Assembly: GCF_901000735.1 (NCBI RefSeq) | Contig: NC_081547.1 | Coordinates: 17,224,013 to 17,288,012, forward strand | Reading direction: 5' to 3' | DNA length: 64,000 nucleotides | DNA from: Corylus avellana | Taxonomy: Eukaryota; Streptophyta; Magnoliopsida; Fagales; Betulaceae | In this document: positions 23,983 through 34,979 of the stretch, piece after piece | How the letters are laid out: each line of letters starts with the position of its first letter | How positions within the stretch are numbered: position 1 is the first letter of the stretch | The notes under the pieces: generated by a model | Database searches by the model: none | What the model saw: the letters and a program-made list of their open reading frames with translations, nothing else | What the model was told of the DNA's origin: nothing | Position numbers and translations under genes: made by a program

Positions 23983-24651
23983 AATCTAAACAATAAAGAA
24001 GCCAAATACTCCACCATAGAAATACAACAAATAAGTAATTGTAACAACCACTCAAAAACCAATGGAAAAACCCATTGCAGCAATGCTGGAAAAAGGGCAA
24101 AAACCAGCTCAAACCAATGCCAATCAATAAAATAATGAGAAAGAGGGAGAAACCAGTAGGAATACGACTGAAAAACCCAAACAGGAACGTTCACCGGAGA
24201 CAGTCCAAACTTGTCAGGGATAAGCAGACCATGCCGACAATACCAAAACCATAAGCTAAACCATACAAAACCTTCACAGGAGACCTACCGGAGGCTCACT
24301 GGAGTTTCGCAGGAGACTCGCAAGAAACACCCTGAAACACGCCGGTGTTCGACAGACCTCACCCTCAATACCAACAACCACGGCTACAAACCCAAGCGAC
24401 GACCACGACGCAGCAACAATTGAACATGCCAGCCACCACCATAGCATACGGCGGCAACCACGACAAAACATGATGGCAACTGGATACGTCACCAACCACC
24501 ACAGAAAATGTCGACCAACCACCACAAAACATGCCGGCCACCATCACAGAGCAGACCGCCACCATCTACCCCCAATAACAATTCACCGGGCATTAAGCCC
24601 AGTTCTCAAAATTCCACAATTAGTAATATAAAGAGGAAAAAAAAAAAAGGA

Positions 24652-24960
24652 AAAAATTACAGTTTACCCCCCCAAAGTTGACAGTGTTTTTCAATTTGAA
24701 CATCAAAGTTTCAATTTTTGCAATCCACCCACACAAAATTCCAATTTTTTTCAATTCGACCAATATCATCCCAAAATTCCCATATTGCCCCTGATTTTTT
24801 ATTTTTATGAAAACAAAAACAAATTTGGGGGTGCAAAAATGACGGATGAAATTTTTTATAAAAAAAAAAAAAAAAATAATAGGGGCAATATGGAAGTTTT
24901 GGATAAAATTAGTCAAATTGCAAAAAATTTGGAACTTTGAAGTGGATTACAAAAGTGCAC
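24652..24960. mobile_element. Foldback MITE-like element in the Copia leader
   Basis: The left arm begins 'acagtttacccccccaaag'. The inner arms match as inverse copies: 'ccatattgcccc' at the left against 'ggggcaatatgg' near 24884, with an A-run (24860-24876) at the centre. The outer part of the right arm is decayed. A better right terminus of the same family ('ggggtaaactgtaattttcc') appears at 27296-27315, just past the gap. Confidence 0.65.
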
Positions 24961-25050
24961 AGTGTATTGTGTAACGAAAAGAGGTAAGCAATCCCTAAAA
25001 GATATGAAGGGAGGAAGAAGCAGGGTGGGAAGAGATGCATTAGTAGTTAT

Positions 25051-25063
25051 GGCTTTGATACCA
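25051..25063 (-). other. Primer binding site of the Copia element
   Basis: tggtatcaaagcc on the minus strand. It follows the 5' LTR end directly and matches the initiator-Met tRNA 3' end except at one position, an A for G. Confidence 0.85.
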
Positions 25064-25144
25064 TGTTATTGAGTTTAGGGTTTGCATGAAAAGAGAATAG
25101 AAGAAGAGGCTCAATATTTACGTAGCCTCCTTCCTCTCACACTA

Positions 25145-25413
25145 TCAACGAGCTTGAGCTAGACTCAGCTCCTAGTGAGCCAAGCTTGGACAAACATTTC
25201 TTAGCCTAGCTCGAGCTCGGCTCGATTAGGGGCGTTCATAAATGTTAGAGACTATTAGGGTTAATATGTTATATGGGTATTTTGGTCTTTGTATTCAAAG
25301 TTACAATATATAACATTTATGAAGGCCCCTAATCGAGCCGAGCTCGAGCTAGGCTAAGAAATGTTTGTCCAAGCTTGGCTCACTAGGAGCTGAGTCTAGC
25401 TCAAGCTCGTTGA
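25145..25413. repeat. 103-bp inverted repeat around an inverted LTR half
   Basis: Arms 25145-25247 and 25311-25413 are reverse complements with one mismatch. The 63 bases between them, plus a few bases of each arm, are the outer half of the Copia 5' LTR in the opposite orientation ('gttaatatgttatatgggta' is the inverse of the 3' LTR sequence near 21253-21271). Arm 2 begins 'taaca' plus 'tttat', the LTR end followed by the target duplication seen at the other end of the element. The arms themselves are GCTCGAG-type flanking DNA. The same structure recurs at 27469-27737. Confidence 0.9.
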
Positions 25414-27320
25414 AACGATTTGTTAGTTTTTTAATGTTGGTAAATTCAATGTCAAAACATATTTGGTTGTAAGTTTTGGTTTAGGGTTAAGTAGGTGAAA
25501 AAGTTGATAAAAAACATGTTTATTCAAGTTTGTGTATATTGTTAATATTGACCTAGTCACACTAAATGATCATAAAGTTTTATTCCGAGCTTTGATTGAA
25601 GCAAATTTGATGGCGTTAGAAAACTAACTCAAAATGCTACAACTTTGTATGATGAAAATTTTCAAATTCCAATATTTATTGGGTCAAAACGGGCGGTGGA
25701 TAGAGGACCGAAAATTTGCATGTTTTGGAATCCGATTTTGTGATTTTATGACTACTTTCTCAAGTCTATTTAAGGGCTTTTGGAGCATGAATTTTGTGGG
25801 ATTGGAGGCAATATTTTCAGAGAAAAAAGAGATTTTTCCTTCATGTGCTAAGAGAGAAAGTTTATGTTTTTATGCTTTCAATTGCTTATCTCTTAGAGTC
25901 TTTGTTATAAACCACAATCATCTATTAACAATAATTGAAGCCTATCAGTTCCAGTAAAGGAGATTAAGTAGAAAATTTGTTCAGACATTATAGGGGAATT
26001 ACTGCGATAGTAGACAAGTGAGTCACTTGTCTAATGCAAGAGAGTGTCAGCTTCAAAGGTTTTGTAAGTATGAATTTCTTGGATTTTCATTCCTCTATGG
26101 TGGATTGATTTCCTGCATTTAGCTGCCTTGTAATGGTTTTACTTTTGAAAAGTTCTTTAAAAGGTTTCTACTTTGTCATCAAAATATTTGTGTTGATTGT
26201 TTTATGGCTTTCATATATTTTTGGTGATGGTATTTGTGGTTGATAATTTTAAAGTTTCGCATTTGTTTGTAAGCACCTCTTCAACCCTCCTTTTAGGTGT
26301 TGTTTGGAGTATGGTTTTATTTTTCCCGATTATTTGAGTCGAGTTGGGAACTCGACAGGCTCGGATCAACTCGAGCTCAAACTATACTATTTAACCTTAG
26401 AATGTCTTATCCAAGTTCAGTTCAAGATCGAGCTCGGTTAAAAAGCCCATTCAACCCTTATTTGGGCAGCTTGGCTCCGCTAATGAGTGCCAAAAATTGC
26501 ATATTTGGGCCCCTTAATTTACATTAGTTAATTCTTTAGCTGTGTCGTTATTTAATGATTTGTTTTAGTTTTNNNNNNNNNNNNNNNNNNNNNNNNNNNN
26601 NNNNNNNNNNNNNNNNNNNNNNNNNNNNNNNNNNNNNNNNNNNNNNNNNNNNNNNNNNNNNNNNNNNNNNNNNNNNNNNNNNNNNNNNNNNNNNNNNNNN
26701 NNNNNNNNNNNNNNNNNNNNNNNNNNNNNNNNNNNNNNNNNNNNNNNNNNNNNNNNNNNNNNNNNNNNNNNNNNNNNNNNNNNNNNNNNNNNNNNNNNNN
26801 NNNNNNNNNNNNNNNNNNNNNNNNNNNNNNNNNNNNNNNNNNNNNNNNNNNNNNNNNNNNNNNNNNNNNNNNNNNNNNNNNNNNNNNNNNNNNNNNNNNN
26901 NNNNNNNNNNNNNNNNNNNNNNNNNNNNNNNNNNNNNNNNNNNNNNNNNNNNNNNNNNNNNNNNNNNNNNNNNNNNNNNNNNNNNNNNNNNNNNNNNNNN
27001 NNNNNNNNNNNNNNNNNNNNNNNNNNNNNNNNNNNNNNNNNNNNNNNNNNNNNNNNNNNNNNNNNNNNNNNNNNNNNNNNNNNNNNNNNNNNNNNNNNNN
27101 NNNNNNNNNNNNNNNNNNNNNNNNNNNNNNNNNNNNNNNNNNNNNNNNNNNNNNNNNNNNNNNNNNNNNNNNNNNNNNNNNNNNNNNNNNNNNNNNNNNN
27201 NNNNNNNNNNNNNNNNNNNNNNNNNNNNNNNNNNNNNNNNNNNNNNNNNNNNNNNNNNNNNNNNNNNNAAATTGAAAAACGCTGTCAACTTTGAGGGGGT
27301 AAACTGTAATTTTCCCAAAA

Positions 27321-28898
27321 AAAAGATATGAAGGGAGGAAGAAGCAGGGTGGGAAGAGATGCATTAGTAGTTATGGCTTTGATACCATGTTATTGAGTTT
27401 AGGGTTTGCATGAAAAGAGAATAGAAGAAGAGGCTCAATATTTACGTAGCCTCCTTCCTCTCACACTATCAACGAGCTTGAGCTAGACTCAGCTCCTAGT
27501 GAGCCAAGCTTGGACAAACATTTCTTAGCCTAGCTCGAGCTCGGCTCGATTAGGGGCGTTCATAAATGTTAGAGACTATTAGGGTTAATATGTTATATGG
27601 GTATTTTGGTCTTTGTATTCAAAGTTACAATATATAACATTTATGAAGGCCCCTAATCGAGCCGAGCTCGAGCTAGGCTAAGAAATGTTTGTCCAAGCTT
27701 GGCTCACTAGGAGCTGAGTCTAGCTCAAGCTCGTTGAAACGATTTGTTAGTTTTTTAATGTTGGTAAATTCAATGTCAAAACATATTTGGTTGTAAGTTT
27801 TGGTTTAGGGTTAAGTAGGTGAAAAAGTTGATAAAAAACATGTTTATTCAAGTTTGTGTATATTGTTAATATTGACCTAGTCACACTAAATGATCATAAA
27901 GTTTTATTCCGAGCTTTGATTGAAGCAAATTTGATGGCGTTAGAAAACTAACTCAAAATGCTACAACTTTGTATGATGAAAATTTTCAAATTCCAATATT
28001 TATTGGGTCAAAACGGGCGGTGGATAGAGGACCGAAAATTTGCATGTTTTGGAATCCGATTTTGTGATTTTATGACTACTTTCTCAAGTCTATTTAAGGG
28101 CTTTTGGAGCATGAATTTTGTGGGATTGGAGGCAATATTTTCAGAGAAAAAAGAGATTTTTCCTTCATGTGCTAAGAGAGAAAGTTTATGTTTTTATGCT
28201 TTCAATTGCTTATCTCTTAGAGTCTTTGTTATAAACCACAATCATCTATTAACAATAATTGAAGCCTATCAAAGTTCCAGTAAAGGAGATTAAGTAGAAA
28301 ATTTGTTCAGACATTATAGGGGAATTACTGCGATAGTAGACAAGTGAGTCACTTGTCTAATGCAAGAGAGTGTCAGCTTCAAAGGTTTTGTAAGTATGAA
28401 TTTCTTGGATTTTCATTCCTCTATGGTGGATTGATTTCCTGCATTTAGCTGCCTTGTAATGGTTTTACTTTTGAAAAGTTCTTTAAAAGGTTTCTACTTT
28501 GTCATCAAAATATTTGTGTTGATTGTTTTATGGCTTTCATATATTTTTGGTGATGGTATTTGTGGTTGATAATTTTAAAGTTTCGCATTTGTTTGTAAGC
28601 ACCTCTTCAACCCTCCTTTTAGGTGTTGTTTGGAGTATGGTTTTATTTTTCCCGATTATTTGAGTCGAGTTGGGAACTCGACAGGCTCGGATCAACTCGA
28701 GCTCAAACTATACTATTTAACCTTAGAATGTCTTATCCAAGTTCAGTTCAAGATCGAGCTCGGTTAAAAAGCCCATTCAACCCTTATTTGGGCAGCTTGG
28801 CTCCGCTAATGAGTGCCAAAAATTGCATATTTGGGCCCCTTAATTTACATTAGTTAATTCTTTAGCTGTGTCGTTATTTAATGATTTGTTTTAGTTTT
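27321..28898 (+). repeat. Segmental duplication, copy 2
   Basis: Counterpart of 24997-26572. The upstream junctions differ: here the segment follows a MITE-like terminus (27269-27320), while copy 1 follows a decayed arm. Downstream it continues into LTR sequence that copy 1 loses in the gap. Confidence 0.9.
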
Positions 28899-30075
28899 GT
28901 GTTTTTAAGTGTTTTGTAGGTTGTTGAAGAGAAACTGCATCTTTAAAGGGAAAAATGCAAAGTTTGGAAGAAATCACACTTTGAGAAGACCTAGTTGATG
29001 TGGTTTAATTTAACCCAATCAAGGAGAGGATTAAATCGAAATTTCTCTAATTGGAGTCGAAATAGGATTGGATTCAAATTCAGATTCTGTACATTTCTCA
29101 ATATTTTGACCATAACTTTCTGCTCAGATATCGGATTGAGGTTAAACTAGTGGTATTGGAAAGCTAACTCAAAATACTATAATTCATTGTGAAATAAGAT
29201 TTTCCTAATTCGGATGTTTACCATGCCAAAATCATACCGCAATAAAAGGATATAAATCTGGACGAATCCTATTTCGATTTTAGACTTAGACTAGGAGACA
29301 AACCTCCGAATTATCTTGGTTTACTAGGGCTTTTAGAATTTCGTTAAGCCTATAAATAGACTTCTTTGCATTCAAGAAAAAGATATACAGTCCCAAAAAT
29401 CAAAATTTCACAGTTTTTCTCTTTAGTTTAGTTTAGGTATAGGTTTTGGTTTTATTTTTATGTGGAACTAAATTCCCAACTAAGATTGGGGATGAAGCCT
29501 TACCAATGAAGAATAACGTTAGTTTTATGTAAGTTTTATTATTCCGATTTTATTGAGTTTGATTTCAATTGTTTTACTTCTTTTCAATATGTGGAATAAT
29601 TTTTGTATATCTTGTTGTGATTCAAGGATACACTTAATGATTTAAGGTAACTTCACATAAATGATTGCTTGGTTTTATATGCCTAAAAATTGGATATTCC
29701 TTGTGACTTGTTCTATGGATACATTTGGTATTTTAATTAAAATTGGATATCTTTTGTGATTTACGGATATATTTGATGATTTAATTGATATTGGATTCCT
29801 TTTATGATTTGTGCAATGAATGGATACATGGGATGATTTTGATTAACTTTTAGAAGCAGAGTAAAGCATACATATGATTTTATTTGTGAGAACTTCGGAT
29901 TAATATTGATGAACATGGAGTATGTTGTTATGATTCGGTGAGTATGGATTCCCAAACCTTAGTCTTTATTTTTTGTTTTATTTTATTTAGTTTATGTTTA
30001 TCCTTTAATTTTCAAAACTCAAAATTCCAATCTTACACGCAAATGGTCATGAAAAAAAAGAAGCAAACATTTTGG
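28805..30075 (+). mobile_element. Gypsy-like LTR, diverged copy
   Basis: 'gccaaaaattgcatatttg' at 28814 followed by 'gccccttaattt' matches the LTR start at 47123. The block 'caactaagattggggatgaagcctta' and the degenerate 'ggatatc..ttgtgatttgt' repeats (29690-29840) recur at 47690-48005 and 48490-48815. No coding capacity remains. After it, at 30145-30200, 'SSYLMELDGTRLKPF' may be a relic of a Gypsy integrase C-terminus. Confidence 0.6.
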
Positions 30076-31088
30076 AAAATATTACCTAAATATGAATTGT
30101 GCAGGGGTAGTGTTTTGGGGAGGGTAATTTTTCCTCCACAAAACTATGGCTAGATCTAGTTACCTGATGGAACTGGACGGAACAAGACTGAAGCCCTTCC
30201 AATGAAGAAGAAATGGAGACATGGTCGAGAGAAGACTCTAGAACATTGATGCGGCGAAGTAGAGAGGAAATAGGAGAAGAGAATGGGTCCCTTAGATTTC
30301 ATGGAAGGGTGGGTTCTGAGACTATTGTTGGTGGCATTTGTATTGGTTTCGTAGATGACAATTGTAGGTGTATTTGGTACTCTATCACAACCGTAAGAAG
30401 TGGAGCTGAGGAATGGAAGTATGCTGGGGAAATTTTAAGAAGATTGTCGAAGATGAAACAAAGGATGTTAGGGTTCAAAACAAATGAATAGTGAGGAATA
30501 TGGTGTCTTGTGATCAACAGTTGAAAGGGATTTTGGGAAATGAGATGCATGCATAAAATCGTGCATGGATCAGAGTGAGATTTAATGTTGGTCAGTGGTC
30601 AATGGTAACGTGCGAAGTGAGAGCCAGTTGGTTTATCCGATGCATTTTAGAACAGTGAAAATGTGTAATAAATACCTTTGTTATGGCCGTTGAATCATAT
30701 CATTGTTTTGCTCTCTTTACTTCGCAATTATTGGATCAAAATTTGAGTGAGTGGGGTAGTTGAATTCATTTAATGTAGAAGATAATAAATGAATGACTAG
30801 GATTTACCCCGAGAAATTGAGTGGCTAAGATGTGTTTGCATCTCTGTATAGTTTGCATGAACCACACGTGGTGCGCATTAAGGGCCAAAACGATATAAAT
30901 TAATTGTTCTCTAATCCAAAAGCTAAAAAAATTGAGATTGTTTAAAACTAATTAGAAAAGGAATAGATTAGATGATCGAAAGCTAACCGTCACAATCTTA
31001 AAAAAAAAAAAAAAAAAAATATAACTAATACTCTATGCATATATAAGTATAGTAATATATCATTCTCATATAATTATATAAAAATGTA
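30076..31088. other. Intergenic DNA without a recognised gene
   Basis: A 92-residue open frame at 30213-30491 has no recognised domain and no surrounding gene structure. The rest is AT-rich with an A-run near 31000. Confidence 0.35.
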
Positions 31089-31438
31089 GGGGAAAATGCA
31101 GTTTACTCCCCTGAAGTTTCAGGAATTTTTCAATTTTAACTCCAAAGTTCAAAAATTGGCAATCTACCCTCCTGAAGTTTCAAAAATTGGCAATTTAAAT
31201 CCTCTGTTTTATTTTTCCGTCTAAATGGACGAAAATCTATGAAATTACATCATTACCCTCAGGCTTTTTTTTTTTAAAAAAAAAAAAAAAAATTTCTGTC
31301 CAATTTAACGGAAATTAGTAACGGAAGATTTAAATTGCCAATTTTTGAAACTTCAGGGGGGTAGATTGTCAATTTTTGAACTTTGGGGTTAAAATTGAAA
31401 AACTCCTGGACCTTCAGGGGGGTAAACTGCATTTTCCT
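31089..31438. mobile_element. Foldback MITE with ~115-bp arms
   Basis: The left end 'ggaaaatgcagtttactccc' and right end 'gggggtaaactgcattttcc' are inverse copies. The match continues inward through 'tttttcaattttaac' and 'caaaaattggcaatttaaat' to a central T-run/A-run. There is no coding capacity. The terminal phrase is shared with the element at 24652. Confidence 0.85.
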
Positions 31439-32700
31439 CAAAAATATAATACATAATGTAACTATACTTTATGTAAAAATGTATATATACTACATAATGT
31501 AAATACAATACTACTTGGTATATATTTAGTTTATCAACTAACTATTTAGTATGTTAATCATATACGTAAAAATATTGAGTAACCTATAGTTAACTATATT
31601 TACTAAGTTACTTCTTCAGTGAGACTATTTCCACCGCCTTGTGCGGTTTCTTCGGGGAGGAGGGAAAGGTTTTTCCTTTCCTTTCCTCCCCTCCCCCCAG
31701 CCTTTCTCTCCATGGTTTTTTGCTGTTTTTCCTGTGTTCTTTCGTCCTTTCGTCCTCCTCAATACCGCCATCCCCCTCCATTGCCTTCTATCATCCACGA
31801 CCACTCCAGTTCTATTGCACCGCCTGCCTCTGTCATCCAGCACCTGCTGCCCTACCTCTGCCATCAACCACACGGCTGGTATATAGATCGGGTTTCTTCA
31901 AAACCCTATCTACTCTCCCCCGTTGATCCCGTCACCATACGCGTCAGTCTATCTCCTCCTCCGCCTCCCCAGTTCTTCGTCCCAGCCAGCCGCTAACTAT
32001 CCCATCACCCATGCGCCAGTGTGTGGTGTGCACTTGTCGGCATGTGCATCTCACTTGTCGGCGAGTGCATCTCACGCGCCCCCAGGGACCTCCAACTGCC
32101 CCTCCTCCGCCAGTGTTGCTGTTCTGAGTGGTTGTTTTTTGCTTGTAGTTTTTCTATACTTGTCGTATTTTGCTGTATTTTCTGTTTTATGTGGGTTACT
32201 GTTTTCCTGATCTGACCTAGTTTGATCTTGTGGAGAAAACATTTTTGGCCGGTGTTCGTTCTTCAACAGCTCCCAACTGGTTTACTGCAGTACCTTTCCT
32301 GCAACGACCTCTTTACTGTGGTTGTTGCCTTCACCTCTTGGGACTCTTTACTGAGTTCTTTTGCCACTTCTTACCACCTTGTGTAGCCTTTGGAAATGCC
32401 CGACTTGTTTATGATTATTTTGAAATCATGAATGAAACCATTGCTTACTGTCTGTTATTGTTACTGTATCTGTACTGCATTTTCTATTTGGGCTTTGTTG
32501 TTAGGTTGGCCACCCTTTTGTTGTTGTATGATCCCGTATGACCCGTTTCCCTTATTTGATTAGAAAAGTATTTACTTAGTTTATTTTAGTTAACTAAATA
32601 ATATGTTAGTTTATGAAAATAGTTATGTTAACTTAACACAAATATTAACCACAGATATTAAGTAACCTATATAAAATATATTATATAATTACAAATATAC
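31439..32700. other. Unassigned stretch with a GC-rich, CT-rich island (31619-32110)
   Basis: The island has overlapping Pro/Ser-rich open frames in all three forward frames (for example 31619-31996, 125 residues). This is what a cytosine-rich strand gives by chance, and no domain is visible. It could be the 5' UTR of a LINE or the leader of another retroelement, but nothing identifiable follows. 31439-31618 and 32560-32700 are AT-rich. Confidence 0.3.
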
Positions 32701-32715
32701 ATAACTCATTTTTTC

Positions 32716-32717
<2 letters not shown>

Positions 32718-32746
<29 letters not shown>

Positions 32747-32749
32747 ACA
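32718..32749. repeat. (TA)n microsatellite, with (CA)n nearby
   Basis: A run of ta dinucleotides, followed by a short ca run near 32780-32792. Confidence 0.8.
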
Positions 32750-33349
32750 TATATTACTTAATTTCAAATTTCAAATGCGCGCACACACACACAAAAATAT
32801 TAAGTAACCTATATAACATATATTGCTTAATTACAAATATACATACTTAAATTTATATAACTCATTTTTAGTAATATATTAATATAAATTTGTACATATA
32901 AACAAAATATATATGAATGAGCTAATGAGTTGGGCGAGCAACCGGGTGGAGCTTTAAATGAGTGAAGCTACGAGCCTCTATCGAGTTTTGTCGAGCAAGT
33001 TGGGTAAGTTGGGTAAGTTGGGTATATGTTACTTATTGATTGAATGGGTTTCTATAATAATAAACGGATTTGTACAGTATCAAGTTCGTGTTCGAACCAG
33101 GTTTAATCGAGTAGGTTGTTGAACGGACTGGTTTATTTATAGCCATAATTGTTCATATATATTCATTCCATGTTAATGAAAGGATTGTAAAAGTTTATCT
33201 AATTCTATACAATATATTATACATTGTCTTGAGTTCGATCACAATCCTCACGATGTAGTTTTCATTTAGAAACAAACAATTTCATGTATTGGGTTTCACT
33301 ACTATTGAGGAAAACGTAAGACAACAGGAGAGACAATGAAATGTTAAAA

Positions 33350-34250
33350 TGAGGAAAAAATACACTCTAGTCCTTTCAAACTATTAAAAGTTTTACACTT
33401 ACGTATGCCATAAAACTTCAAAAAGTGATGACACTCGACTCCCTCAAACTATCATTCTTAGCTTTAGACATCAAAATGGATGGAAAATTGATCATGTGCA
33501 TTACATAAGATATTTGATATTTTTCTTTTCAAAATACCCTTTAAATTACAAACAATAAAAAACTTAAAAAATAAAAAATAAAAAGGTGGTTGAACACTTG
33601 AACTAGAAGAGCTGGGGCCCACAAGTGGTGGTGTCAAACTAGGCGGGTTTTGTCTAGGGGACCTAGTGGTGGTTCGATTACCCTAGGGGGGAAGGGTTTT
33701 TTGTCCACCCCTAGAATTAAAATGGGGGGGGGGGGGGTTGCAGATAACCTCTACTAGGGTCGTACATGCGGTGACGGTTGCAGTTATTTTCTCCCCCCAA
33801 ATTAAAAATAAGAGTGCTTGTAACTTTGTTGGGGTGGTTTGATCATCCAAAATGAAAATTTAGAGGGGAGGGGGTTGTCGAACCACTCCCACATCTGTTG
33901 GAATGGTTTGACAACCTTAAAAATTAAAAAAGAAATGAGGGGCTAGCTGAACCATCAATATAGATTGTAGGGCTGGTTCGACCACCCCAAAATGAACAAG
34001 GAGTGATCTACAACCCTAGCGCATCTATAGCGGTGCAGTTCGGCCACCACTTTTTATTTTTGTTTTTATTTATTAATTTTAAAGGTATTTTAGGGAGAAA
34101 AACACCAAATGAGTGATGTATGGTGCATGTGACTACTTTTCAAATTATGTTGATGTCAGTTTCTAATGGAGTAGTAGTTTGAAGTACTTAGTGGTGTAAG
34201 TAAAAAAGTAATCATAGTGAGGGAGCTACAGCACTGTATTATCTCCCAAG
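33350..34250. mobile_element. Mutator-like foldback element with GGGGTGG/CCACCCC core
   Basis: The outer parts are loosely inverse: 'aaactattaaaagttttacac' and 'ccctcaaactatcattc' at the left, 'gtagtttgaagtact' and 'ggtgtaagtaaaaaag' at the right. Between lies a G/C-biased array of 'gtggttcgaccacccc'-like hairpins (33600-34050) and a G13 run at 33725. No ORF. The core resembles 54190-54345. The superfamily is inferred from the look of such plant elements, not from a detected transposase or target duplication. Confidence 0.5.
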
Positions 34251-34979
34251 AATAATGTTTAAACGACTAGAAATTGTTTTCTTAGAAACTTAATTGGCAC
34301 TTGACATAAATGATAATATAAATAATTAAGAAAAATATGTTAAATGAGCACCATGTAAAATTGTGAGATCAAATTTTACTTCTAAACTATATGCACAATT
34401 TACTTTATACATACTGCAGTTGCGAGCATTTATTTTGGAATTTTCCAAACATGGTCACTACTTCATTCACAGCCACTTGGATTTTGTATTTTTGTTTCTT
34501 TAAGAGAATCATTGCACCAGGATTCAATAAAGAAAGCATATGTTTATTGATTTTAATACTATTATATGCTAACCCTATCCCAAGCATAACCCCAAAACAA
34601 CCCCAAATTAAGGAAGTAAGCTACTACATAGCATTAGTTTTATGGCTGAAAACACTTCCCACCAGCTTTCTGTCCCACTTTGTAGAAAAGCAAAAGCAGG
34701 AATACTAAATAAATGAAACAAGAAAGGAAAGAGAAGAAACATATATGCAAAGTTTCTGAACCCCTCCGATCTATAAAATTCTTTTGAGAATATCATAGAC
34801 TTCTGTTTGTTCAACCTCATCAAGAAAGCGAACAGAAGTCTCAATGCTTTTGCAAAGGCTTGTTTGGGTGCACATACATACAAAGTGAAGAGAGAAAGTA
34901 AAAGAGAAAAAGAAGGAATTCCTTTTTTCCTTTGTGGCATGAATTGAAGTGTGTTTTACAGAGCTCATCAGTGCACCAA
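34251..34979 (+). promoter_or_regulatory. Upstream region and 5' leader of the bHLH gene
   Basis: AT-rich, no other gene. A two-codon upstream frame atg aat tga lies at 34939-34947, immediately before the coding start. Sequence from about 34951 reads in frame into the protein and matches family N-termini (see findings). Confidence 0.4.

Larger units (their letters stand above)
21131..25144 (-). mobile_element. Copia LTR retrotransposon with deleted reverse transcriptase
   Basis: The minus-strand order is 5' LTR (from 25144 down to 25064), PBS, leader, gag, protease, integrase, RNase H, PPT, 3' LTR (21291-21131). The 3' LTR is 161 bp and runs from 'tgttat' to 'taaca' on the plus strand. The PBS complement ggctttgatacca (25051-25063) differs by one base from the initiator-Met tRNA match usual in plant Copia elements. 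The PPT gagggggag lies at 21292-21300. Coding parts carry stops and frameshifts. The reverse transcriptase is missing, so the copy cannot move by itself. The outer half of the 5' LTR is inverted (see 25145-25413). Confidence 0.9.
24997..26572 (+). repeat. Segmental duplication, copy 1
   Basis: About 1.57 kb nearly identical to 27321-28898 with an offset of 2324 bp. One visible difference is a 2-bp indel near 25948 ('cctatcagttcc' against 'cctatcaaagttcc'). It contains the Copia 5' LTR end, the inverted-repeat structure and adjacent non-coding DNA, and ends at the 696-N gap. No gene is inside; the 107-residue open frame at 25634 lacks recognisable features. Confidence 0.9.

Noticed and set aside
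25634..25957. 107-residue open frame, repeated at 27958
   Set aside because: The repeat is explained by the segmental duplication. A 2-bp indel shifts the C-terminus between copies, arguing against coding.
26548..27364. Long open frames across the N gap
   Set aside because: They consist almost entirely of unknown residues.
30213..30491. 92-residue open frame
   Set aside because: No domain, no splice context and a compositional bias of low information.
31619..32541. Pro/Ser-rich open frames
   Set aside because: All three frames are open because of base composition; no family recognised.
34932..34979. Extension of the bHLH frame upstream of 34980
   Set aside because: It is open and family-like but has no ATG in frame, so it cannot be the start unless an upstream exon is spliced on.
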